Assembly (NCBI RefSeq): GCF_000518665.1
Contig: NZ_JAEA01000007.1
Span: 124,001-188,000, forward strand
Origin: Microvirga flocculans ATCC BAA-817
GTDB taxonomy: Bacteria; Pseudomonadota; Alphaproteobacteria; Rhizobiales; Beijerinckiaceae
Reading direction: 5' to 3'
DNA length: 64,000 nt
In this document: positions 58,366 to 64,000 of the stretch, one piece after another
Layout: the number at the start of each line of letters is the position of its first letter
How positions within the stretch are numbered: the stretch's first letter is position 1
Program-made: the position numbers and the translations under genes
The notes under the pieces: model-generated
Databases searched by the model: none
What the model was told of the DNA's origin: nothing
Seen by the model: only the letters and a program-made list of their open reading frames with translations

Positions 58366-59679
58366 ATGATCAGGCTCGCCATCATCCTGATAGGTTTCGA
58401 GACGATGCGGCGTCAGTGGCGATCACTTGCCGCCTTCGGCGCTTTCTGGGGAATCCTCGGACTCGCGATTCTCATGGATGCCGCCGATGGTGTGACAGCC
58501 GTCGTGACGGAAGCGTTCGGATACCTTCTCGTCGCCGAAGGGCTGGGGGCGATCCTGCTCACGGTCAGTCTCGGGCGCTACAGAGGGCGGTTCTTCCTCG
58601 CGCGAGGATTGATCATGCTGGTCATGGGCCTGCTGATCATCGATCTTCCCTGGCACAACGACATTGCCAACAGCCTTCTCTTCGGCATCGCCTTTCTGCT
58701 GGATGGCTCTGTCCGCCTCGTTGCCGCGTTCCTCGTGCGTTATCCGCGATGGAAAGCGATAGCAGGCATCGCGACCGGCGAGATCGTTCTTGCGGTGCTG
58801 TCCTTCGCGAGCTGGCCGGTTTCCTACACAAAGACCGTGCCTTTCTGCATCGGCATCGCGCTGCTCCTGTCCGGCTTCACATTCATCCGGTTGGCCATGA
58901 ATCTGCGAAACCTGCCGCCGGAACCCGGGCAATGGCCGCTCTTCGCACGCTCGCGATGGGTGCCGCGCCTCGACACTGCCATGCTGCAGGCGCAGCCGAA
59001 GGCGGATCTTCTCTCCGTTAGGGTCTGGACGCCGCGAGGGGACGACGAGCACACACGCCAGCGGCCCGTCATCGATCGTTACATCGTCGCCGTCGACCGC
59101 AACGGCGTCATCTCGACCGGACACGCCGCGCTGGAATGCGGCGACGACATCTATGTCAGCCATTACCCCGCCGTTGAGATCGACCGGTCCGCGAACGATC
59201 TCGTCAGGGTGATCCGCGCCAACCCCGAGAACGACGTGCCCGGCCGGTTCCAGCCGTCTTACTCCTACGAGGCGTCGCAATGGCGGGAGGCCGACGCGCA
59301 TGTGAAGTTCAGCCGGTTCAACGCCGCCAATCTCGCGGCGTTCTGGATGGCGTATCAGCAGGACGATACCTACAACCTGGCTAACCGCAACTGCTCCGTC
59401 GTGGTCGCGCTCGCCCTGGAATCGGCCCTCGAAGGTGTTCTCAGGACCGACAAGGTTTGGCGGGTCTTTCTGCGGCTTCTCGCCAATCCCGATCTCTGGC
59501 TTGCGGCGATCCTGCATGGGCGTGCCGAGTCGATGACTTGGACCCCGGGCCTCGTGCTCGATTACGCGCGGGCCTTGCGCCGGATCGTGCATCCCTCACC
59601 CGTGCGCTGGCCAAGCAAGTTCCGGAACATGCTGCGGGAGCATCGCAGGGTTCGCACCGAGGCGAGAGCCGCCGCATGA
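58366..59679 (+). CDS. Membrane protein: HdeD-like (DUF308) helices fused to a papain-like (NlpC/LRAT-type) domain
   Basis: The 437-residue protein has six or so membrane helices in residues 20-180 arranged like DUF308/HdeD proteins. A soluble C-terminal part follows, with RYIVAVDRNGVISTGHAALE (His 253) and later YNLANRNCSVVVALALESAL (Cys 343). His before Cys, and an N-C dipeptide at the start of a helix, match the circularly permuted papain-like fold (LRAT, YiiX, DUF4105 types), suggesting a thiol hydrolase or acyltransferase; this is inference. Start GGAAAG upstream. Its stop overlaps the MFS gene (ATGA), so the two are coupled. Confidence 0.8.
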   Translation: MIRLAIILIGFETMRRQWRSLAAFGAFWGILGLAILMDAADGVTAVVTEAFGYLLVAEGLGAILLTVSLGRYRGRFFLARGLIMLVMGLLIIDLPWHNDIANSLLFGIAFLLDGSVRLVAAFLVRYPRWKAIAGIATGEIVLAVLSFASWPVSYTKTVPFCIGIALLLSGFTFIRLAMNLRNLPPEPGQWPLFARSRWVPRLDTAMLQAQPKADLLSVRVWTPRGDDEHTRQRPVIDRYIVAVDRNGVISTGHAALECGDDIYVSHYPAVEIDRSANDLVRVIRANPENDVPGRFQPSYSYEASQWREADAHVKFSRFNAANLAAFWMAYQQDDTYNLANRNCSVVVALALESALEGVLRTDKVWRVFLRLLANPDLWLAAILHGRAESMTWTPGLVLDYARALRRIVHPSPVRWPSKFRNMLREHRRVRTEARAAA

Positions 59680-60830
59680 CACAAGAGATCGTCCTGGCTT
59701 CCAACCGCCGCATCGCGTCGGCCGGTGCCGTCATCGCGACCGCGATGATGTTCGGCCTCACCTACAGCCTCAGCGCTGCGCTGATCGCCCTCGATCTCTC
59801 AGAACGCGGATTCGAGGAATCGATGATCGGCCTGAATGCCGCGATGCATGCCATCGGCGTTCTCACAATCGCGCCGCTCCTTCCCCGGCTCGTCGGCCTA
59901 TGGGGAGCGCGCCCGCTCGTGATCTCGGCGCTTGGCTCGGCGGCCATTGTGCTCGTGCTGTTCCCGGCAGTGCCTTTCGTCTGGCTCTGGTTCCCCTTGC
60001 GCTTTCTGCTCGGCATGGCCTCCGAAATTCTGTTTGTGCTTTCGGAAACCTGGATCAACTTTCTGAGCACGGAACGAATCCGCGCAAGGGCCATGGCGGT
60101 CTACACCGCATCCCTGTCCCTCGGCTTCGCCCTGGGGCCGCTCATCCTCTCATGGACAGGCACAGCGGATGCGACTCCCTATTACATCGGCGCGGGTCTT
60201 GCGGCGCTGGCCTTGTGCGTGATCGCACTCCCCATCGTCGTCACGCCGGCTCGCGAAGCCCATGGCATGGGCAATCCGATCCGCTATGCTCGTCTCGCTC
60301 CTGTCGCCATAGCGACGACGATTTTGAATGCAGCGGTCGAGACGGCCGGACTGTCCTTTCTCGCTCTTTACGCCATGGGTAACGGCTGGGCCGAGGAAAG
60401 CGCAGCGCGGCTGATCGCGACCATGATGTTCGGAGCCATTCTGCTCCAGCTTCCCATCGGATGGCTCGGGGACAAGATGGACCGCCGTCGGCTTGTCCTG
60501 ATCCTGGGCATGCTCGCGGCCTGCGGAGCGCTGATCTGGCCGTTCGTTCTTCAAACGCCGTGGCTGGCTCATGCCACAGTGTTCTTCTGGGGCGGCCTGT
60601 TCGTTGGAATCTACACGATCATGCTGACCGTGGTCGGCAGCCGCTTCAAGGGTGGAGAGCTCGTCGGCATCTATGCCGTCATGGGGCTCACATGGGGCGC
60701 TGGCGCCTTGCTGGGGCCGGCTCTCGCAGGTCTAGCCATGGACGTCTCAGCGCACGGCCTTCCGCTCTTCGTCAGCCTCGCCTGCCTCGTCTTCGTGCTG
60801 TTCGCCCTGCGGCTCAAGAGCGAGACGTGA
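59676..60830 (+). CDS. Major facilitator superfamily transporter (YcaD-like)
   Basis: The 384-residue protein has twelve predicted helices. The loop between helices 2 and 3 (LPRLVGLWGARPLVISALG) and GDKMDRRRLVLILGM between helices 8 and 9 are MFS signatures. PLRFLLGMASEILFVLSETW INFLSTERIRARAMA resembles the YcaD/YfcJ-type permeases. The ATG overlaps the preceding gene's stop, so it is coupled to the DUF308/papain-like protein. Substrate and direction are unknown. Confidence 0.87.
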   Translation: MTQEIVLASNRRIASAGAVIATAMMFGLTYSLSAALIALDLSERGFEESMIGLNAAMHAIGVLTIAPLLPRLVGLWGARPLVISALGSAAIVLVLFPAVPFVWLWFPLRFLLGMASEILFVLSETWINFLSTERIRARAMAVYTASLSLGFALGPLILSWTGTADATPYYIGAGLAALALCVIALPIVVTPAREAHGMGNPIRYARLAPVAIATTILNAAVETAGLSFLALYAMGNGWAEESAARLIATMMFGAILLQLPIGWLGDKMDRRRLVLILGMLAACGALIWPFVLQTPWLAHATVFFWGGLFVGIYTIMLTVVGSRFKGGELVGIYAVMGLTWGAGALLGPALAGLAMDVSAHGLPLFVSLACLVFVLFALRLKSET

Positions 60831-60831
60831 T

Positions 60832-60851
60832 GCAGCGACGGCGCTGCCTTC
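60832..60851. terminator. Hairpin between converging genes
   Basis: GCAGCG (60832-60837) and CGCTGC (60842-60847) pair around ACGG and are followed by CTT, between the MFS gene and the DUF4431-like gene. It is short, so its strength is uncertain. Confidence 0.4.
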
Positions 60852-60856
60852 AGTCA

Positions 60857-61249
60857 TCAGAGTTGCTTGATCGTACGAATGGATCCGACCATCGGTCGGC
60901 GATGGAGGCTGTTGTATTCTTCGAACACGGTCATAAAGGCCACGGAAACCCGCTTTCCCGCGTTCCTCTTCAGGTCCGCTTCCCTGGCGCGCTCGACCGC
61001 GAACACGTGCACGCTGCGAATGTCCCGGGCGATCCTGTTGCTGTACTCGCCCTTGATGCAGACCGGCGCGTCGAGCTCCAGCACGTAATATGGTTCCGTG
61101 GCTGACGATGCGCCCGACGCGGAAGCTATGGCTGGCTGCACGGAGATGAGCCTTCCCGTCAGGATCGGCGCATCGCCATCCTCATAGCACGCGAATGCGC
61201 CCTGACCGGCAAAAAGAAGAGCAGCTGCAGCGAGGGCTAAAATCTTCAT
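60857..61249 (-). CDS. Small exported protein, DUF4431-like
   Basis: The 130-residue protein has a signal peptide (KILALAAAALLFAGQGAFA, cleavage before Cys-Tyr). The mature region has LTGRLISVQPAI, YYVLELDAPVCIKGEYS, and a C-terminal GKRVSVAFMTVFEEYNSLHR, the pattern of DUF4431 domain proteins (periplasmic, unknown function). It has two cysteines that could form a disulfide. A 32-base hairpin lies about 95 bases upstream of its start. Confidence 0.75.
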   Translation of the reverse strand: MKILALAAAALLFAGQGAFACYEDGDAPILTGRLISVQPAIASASGASSATEPYYVLELDAPVCIKGEYSNRIARDIRSVHVFAVERAREADLKRNAGKRVSVAFMTVFEEYNSLHRRPMVGSIRTIKQL

Positions 61250-61343
61250 GAGACGTCGATCACCGATGGGGAGGAACGCAACACTGCGGCAGCGGTAGGA
61301 TAAAAATCAAGGACGTTTTTCGGCACTAGTTCAAGGGTCCGAT

Positions 61344-61375
61344 CAGGGTACGCCCTTTGCAGGGCAGGTACCCTG
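61344..61375. repeat. Nested perfect hairpin in the 181-base gap before DUF4431
   Basis: CAGGGTAC (61344-61351) pairs with GTACCCTG (61368-61375), and inside it GCCCT (61352-61356) pairs with AGGGC (61361-61365) around TTGC. It lies downstream of the DUF2165 gene and upstream of the DUF4431-like gene. No T run follows on either strand, so it could be a regulatory or factor-dependent structure. Confidence 0.5.
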
Positions 61376-61430
61376 CATGGAGCGATCCTCTTGCGCCGAT
61401 TGTCGACGGTCACAAAGTCCTTGCCGTGCA

Positions 61431-61922
61431 TCAGTCGCTGTCCGGAACCGTTACATAGATCAAGACGGCAAGCAGAGTGACGACGAAGCGAAAGGCGGAT
61501 GGAACACCGTTCCAAGTCTGAGACATCCACATGCCGAACCATTCGCCCCCGATCGACATGAAGCCAACCTGCCAGATGAGAAAGCCCAGTGTCAGGCCTG
61601 TGATGGCGATCCCCTTGGAGCGGTTGAATTCGCAAGCCGGTTTTCTGAGTCCCTTCAGCATCCGGTAGGCACCGACCCAGCAGAGAACGGCCATGACGGT
61701 TTCGGCCGCGATGATGAGGATGTAGGCGGCGTGATGAAGCGCCGGGGTCATGACGGCCCGGGACTTGATGGCCGTGTCCGGAAACACCGTGTCCATGGAC
61801 AGAACATGCGCGACGAAGGCGAAGTTCGTGCCGTAATCCGTGATGTTCCCGAAGGCCACGAGACTTGCGAACAAGCCCATGGCGGCAACCATGAGTGTCT
61901 TTGAAGCGCGTACGACGACCAT
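61431..61922 (-). CDS. DUF2165 family integral membrane protein
   Basis: The 163-residue protein has four predicted helices. Conserved text is KTLMVAAMGLFASLVAFGNI TDYGTN, VLSMDTVFP and the C-terminal GFLIWQVGFMSIGGEWFGMW with VPSAFRFV, typical of DUF2165, a proteobacterial membrane family of unknown function. The start is given as ATG 61922; a GTG at 61943 seven codons upstream is possible. The frame is open further up through the outer-membrane protein gene, but that part is not coding. A terminator separates it from that gene. Confidence 0.85.
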   Translation of the reverse strand: MVVVRASKTLMVAAMGLFASLVAFGNITDYGTNFAFVAHVLSMDTVFPDTAIKSRAVMTPALHHAAYILIIAAETVMAVLCWVGAYRMLKGLRKPACEFNRSKGIAITGLTLGFLIWQVGFMSIGGEWFGMWMSQTWNGVPSAFRFVVTLLAVLIYVTVPDSD

Positions 61923-61956
61923 GGCTGTTGCGATCCGTTTCACGGCGTATGAATAC

Positions 61957-61985
61957 AAAAAAGGCCCGAGAGATCTCGGGCCTTT
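61957..61985 (-). terminator. Intrinsic terminator of the outer-membrane protein gene
   Basis: On the minus strand AAAGGCCCGAG (61985-61975), loop ATCT and CTCGGGCCTTT (61970-61960) form an 11-bp perfect stem ending in a run of six T (61962-61957). It follows the stop codon of the beta-barrel protein at 62006. Confidence 0.9.
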
Positions 61986-62005
61986 CCATGAAGAAGCGTC
62001 GACGA

Positions 62006-62803
62006 TCAGTAGCTGTTGAACTTGTAGTTCAGGCCGGCGCGCAGGGTGTGGAAGCTCGTCTCGTCTTTCACGTTGTAGCTGACGCCGGGGAACTGCGGGC
62101 TGGTCGCAGACAGGTTCTTGGAGTCGAGATCCACATAGAGGTACTCGGCCTTGAGCGTCAGGTTGTTTGTGACCGCATACTCGGCGCCGGCGCCGAGGGC
62201 CCAGCCCCACCGGGTGTCGGACTTCGAAGCGGAGAACGCGCCGGAGCCCATGTCAGCGGTGTCGACGGCCAGTCCGGTGTTGGTCTTCACGGAACCGTAG
62301 GCAAGACCGCCGGTGGCGTAAACCAGCAGGCGCTCTGCCGGCGTGAAGCCGAGACGGGCGCGCAGGGTGCCGAACCACTGAACCTTGTGGCGAGCTTCGA
62401 GGATGGCGGAATCGACCGCATCGGCGAAGGTCAGGGCGTAGCGGTCGTTCAGGTTGACGTAGTTCAGGTCGGTCTCAAGACCGAGAACGGCCGAGCCGAT
62501 CTGGTAGTTGTAGCCGATCTGTCCGCCGCCCGTGAAGCTGCCTTCGTTCTTGCTGCGGCCGAAACCGGCGAGGGGCACGCCCGCGAAGAAGTCCGGATCC
62601 ACGGAGCTGAGCGTCATCGTGTTGTCGCCCCAGGTATAGCCCGCGTTCACACCGGCGTAGAAACCGGTCCAGGTGAACAGGGGCGCTGCGGCGACCACGG
62701 GAGCCGGGGCGCGGCGGGACGGAAGGTCGGCGGCGGAGGCAGCCGTCGTGGCAAGCGCCACAGCGGCGGAGCTGGCCAGCAGGGCAAGAAGACGATGAGA
62801 CAT
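62006..62803 (-). CDS. Outer-membrane beta-barrel protein (Omp31/OmpA-like porin family)
   Basis: The 265-residue protein has a signal peptide (MSHRLLALLASSAAVALATT, cleavage near ASA-A). A Pro-rich linker precedes an eight-stranded barrel of the Omp_b-brl type: FTWTGFYAGVNAGYTWGD, GGGQIGYNYQIGSAVLGLET, YATGGLAYGSVKTN, GAGAEYAVTNNLTLKAEYLY and a terminal LRAGLNYKFNSY with aromatic C-terminal residue. This is the Omp25/Omp31 group abundant in Hyphomicrobiales outer membranes. The start at 62803 has AAGGA nine bases upstream. AT-rich DNA upstream holds its promoter. Confidence 0.92.
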   Translation of the reverse strand: MSHRLLALLASSAAVALATTAASAADLPSRRAPAPVVAAAPLFTWTGFYAGVNAGYTWGDNTMTLSSVDPDFFAGVPLAGFGRSKNEGSFTGGGQIGYNYQIGSAVLGLETDLNYVNLNDRYALTFADAVDSAILEARHKVQWFGTLRARLGFTPAERLLVYATGGLAYGSVKTNTGLAVDTADMGSGAFSASKSDTRWGWALGAGAEYAVTNNLTLKAEYLYVDLDSKNLSATSPQFPGVSYNVKDETSFHTLRAGLNYKFNSY

Positions 62804-63225
62804 AGGGTGTATCCTTGTGCAAGGAGTCGCTGTTGCGACCATGACCTTACGTATAGGAATATCCTGATATTACTGCAATACTCTACGTCAATCTTCAGGT
62901 CATATTCCTAATGATTTCTAAATTGTCTTATTGTCTCTTGACTCTGGCGAGGCACATTGCGCAGGATCGTCTCGCTTGCGGATGATCATCCGGAGGCGAG
63001 GAGAACTCGGCCCTGCCCCAAAAGGCAGGGTCCTTTCGTTTATGCAGGGATCGGGCAATCGTGTTGCGGAGTAAGGCACTGGACCGGAAGGGACGTTCTG
63101 GAAAAGGCGCCTTCAGGCTCTCAATCCACAAAGTCCACGCCTGAAAGCCTCGCCAGGCTCCAGCGCTCCGCCCCGTGCCAAGGCCATGATCGAGGGATAT
63201 TCCGGCGGACGGCTCGTCGGTTCGC
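62804..63225. other. 422-base intergenic region between the outer-membrane protein gene and mgsA
   Basis: Bases 62804-62940 are AT-rich and hold the minus-strand promoter of the barrel gene (TTGACG and TTGCAG are candidate -35 boxes; AATATC-CT-GATATT is a small palindrome). Bases 62938-63042 hold the candidate small RNA. Bases 63112-63145 contain arms TTCAGGC and GCCTGAA, which could form a weak terminator downstream of mgsA. No coding region is evident. Confidence 0.6.
62971..63042 (+). ncRNA. Candidate small RNA with two hairpins and a terminator
   Basis: A 30-base near-palindrome (62971-63000, core CGGATGATCATCCG at 62979-62992, flanks CTCGC and GCGAG) is followed by a hairpin CCCTGCC (63011-63017), CCAAAA, GGCAGGG (63024-63030) and a pyrimidine-rich tail TCCTTTCGTTT. 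Upstream, TTGACT (62938-62943) and CAGGAT (62962-62967), 18 bases apart, could be a sigma-70 promoter with a start near 62974. No ORF covers it. I do not recognise the family. Confidence 0.45.
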
Positions 63226-63603
63226 TTATCGCCTGAACGTTTCGATCAGCCGCTCGGCCGTGGCGCGGTTGAGCGCCATCGGAATGTTGTAGACGAGGGC
63301 GAGGCGCATCAGCGCCTTCACGTCCACGTCATGCGGATGCGGCGAGAGCGGATCGACGAAGAAGAACAGGGCATCGACCTTTCCTTCCGCGATCATCGCG
63401 CCGATCTGCTGGTCGCCGCCGAGCGGGCCGCTTTTGAGCCGCGTGACGGAGAGAGACGGACAGCGCTCCATCACACGCCCGCCCGTGGTACCGGTGGCGA
63501 AGAGAGTAAAAGGGCGGATGTCGTTCTCGTGCATGGCCACGAATTCGGCCATGTCGTCCTTCTTGGCGTCGTGCGCGACGAGCGCCAGCGTCAATTGTGT
63601 CAT
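63226..63603 (-). CDS. mgsA: Methylglyoxal synthase
   Basis: The 125-residue enzyme converts dihydroxyacetone phosphate to methylglyoxal when phosphate is scarce. It shows [35 protein letters not shown] and [19 protein letters not shown] with the catalytic Asp (about residue 64), then [20 protein letters not shown]. The alphaproteobacterial form lacks the N-terminal extension of the 152-residue E. coli protein. The start MTQLTL at 63603 lies 8 bases after the stop of the DUF1194 gene, so the two are probably cotranscribed. Confidence 0.95.
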   Translation of the reverse strand: MTQLTLALVAHDAKKDDMAEFVAMHENDIRPFTLFATGTTGGRVMERCPSLSVTRLKSGPLGGDQQIGAMIAEGKVDALFFFVDPLSPHPHDVDVKALMRLALVYNIPMALNRATAERLIETFRR

Positions 63604-63611
63604 GAGATCGC

Positions 63612-64000
63612 TCAATTGCTCCAGCGGTCGCGCCACTGCATCTCGCCGGCCATGCAGTTGGTGCGGGGAGGGGACTGAACGCGATCGATCCGGAGCGTCT
63701 CGGGCACGAGGTTGGCCACTTCGAGCAGGATCTTGGTCTTGATGGCCTCCACGAACTGGTCGCGCTCCCGCACCGGAACGGTGAACGAGCCCTGTCCGCC
63801 GATCACGCAATCCCTGTAATAAATGTCGAGATCCGGAATGTCGAGATAGCCGGGCTGGCGCAGCATGATCGGCAGCCCATTGATGACAATCCCCTTGGCG
63901 AGTGCTTCGTCCCGGGCTTCCAGCACGAGGCGACCCTGGTTGTTGGGGCCGTCGCCCGAAATGTCGATGACCTGCCGCGCGGCATTGACGCCGCTTTCCT
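63612..64000 (-). CDS. DUF1194 (von Willebrand A-like) exported protein, C-terminal part
   Basis: The gene continues beyond the right edge. The visible 129 residues begin [20 protein letters not shown], then [37 protein letters not shown] and [18 protein letters not shown]. The DISGDGPNN motif and the rest match DUF1194, a VWA-related family of secreted proteins in Hyphomicrobiales with unknown function. It precedes mgsA on the same strand. Confidence 0.85.
   Translation of the reverse strand, partial: ESGVNAARQVIDISGDGPNNQGRLVLEARDEALAKGIVINGLPIMLRQPGYLDIPDLDIYYRDCVIGGQGSFTVPVRERDQFVEAIKTKILLEVANLVPETLRIDRVQSPPRTNCMAGEMQWRDRWSN

Overview
The window is GC-rich chromosomal DNA of an alphaproteobacterium, most likely of the Hyphomicrobiales (Rhizobiales) and in my judgement close to Methylobacteriaceae such as Microvirga. 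The genus is an inference. The reasons are the hrcA-rph-rdgB-hemW neighbourhood, the dnaK-dnaJ-pmtA-pyrF-DUF1330-dapB-gpmA run, the mutS/maeB divergent pair, an FzlA-type cell division protein, an HWE-family histidine kinase, an ornithine-lipid OlsB, and promoters of the alphaproteobacterial EcfG and RpoH types. The sequence is almost fully coding. I see no tRNA, rRNA, CRISPR array, prophage or insertion sequence.

Layout. 1-6.9 kb: end of a PRC-barrel gene, a lysine/alanine-rich histone H1-like gene with an EcfG-type promoter, a DMT exporter plus RecD-like helicase pair, a DUF1328 membrane peptide, an orphan TRAP solute-binding protein, an MltB-like lytic transglycosylase and an unknown exported protein. 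7-10.8 kb: an HWE histidine kinase followed by an arsenic operon (glutaredoxin-type ArsC, ArsR, LMWP-type ArsC, Acr3), with a perfect palindrome over the arsR start codon. 10.8-15 kb: lepA, a membrane-anchored AraC regulator and a divergent exported hydrolase. 15-25 kb: hrcA, rph, rdgB, DUF2852, TetR, hemW, gshB, a lipid-kinase gene broken by a G-run frameshift, yraN, rsmI and an LpoA-like lipoprotein. 25-28.5 kb: OsmC-like protein plus an SsuABC-type ABC importer, with three palindromes upstream. 28.6-32.7 kb: glnD, grpE and a TRIC-like channel. 32.7-41.5 kb: a long minus-strand run of housekeeping genes ending with dnaJ and dnaK. 41.7-54.8 kb: Ada-like alkyltransferase, DUF2244, nth, uppP, fzlA, queG, olsB, comM, mutS and maeB. 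54.9-64 kb: HAD hydrolase, hrpB, a DUF308/papain-like membrane fusion with an MFS transporter, three small envelope proteins, a candidate small RNA, mgsA and a partial DUF1194 gene.

How the parts work together. The chaperone genes dnaK and grpE each carry a sequence matching the alphaproteobacterial heat-shock sigma-32 promoter (CTTG-N18-C-T-x-A-T-A-T), and HrcA is nearby, although I found no CIRCE operator. The arsenic genes make a complete pathway: arsenate reduction by two unrelated reductases, arsenite export and repressor control. DNA maintenance is well represented (mutS, nth, alkB, the Ada-like protein, comM, RecD-like helicase), as is the envelope (uppP, mltB, LpoA-like, pmtA, olsB, Omp31-like barrel).

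The least explained items are the EcfG-linked histone-like protein, the kinase-arsC linkage, the 25-bp palindrome upstream of DUF2852, the palindrome cluster before the sulfonate-type importer, the DUF308/papain-like fusion, the absence of a normal start codon for queG, and the candidate small RNA near 63.0 kb.
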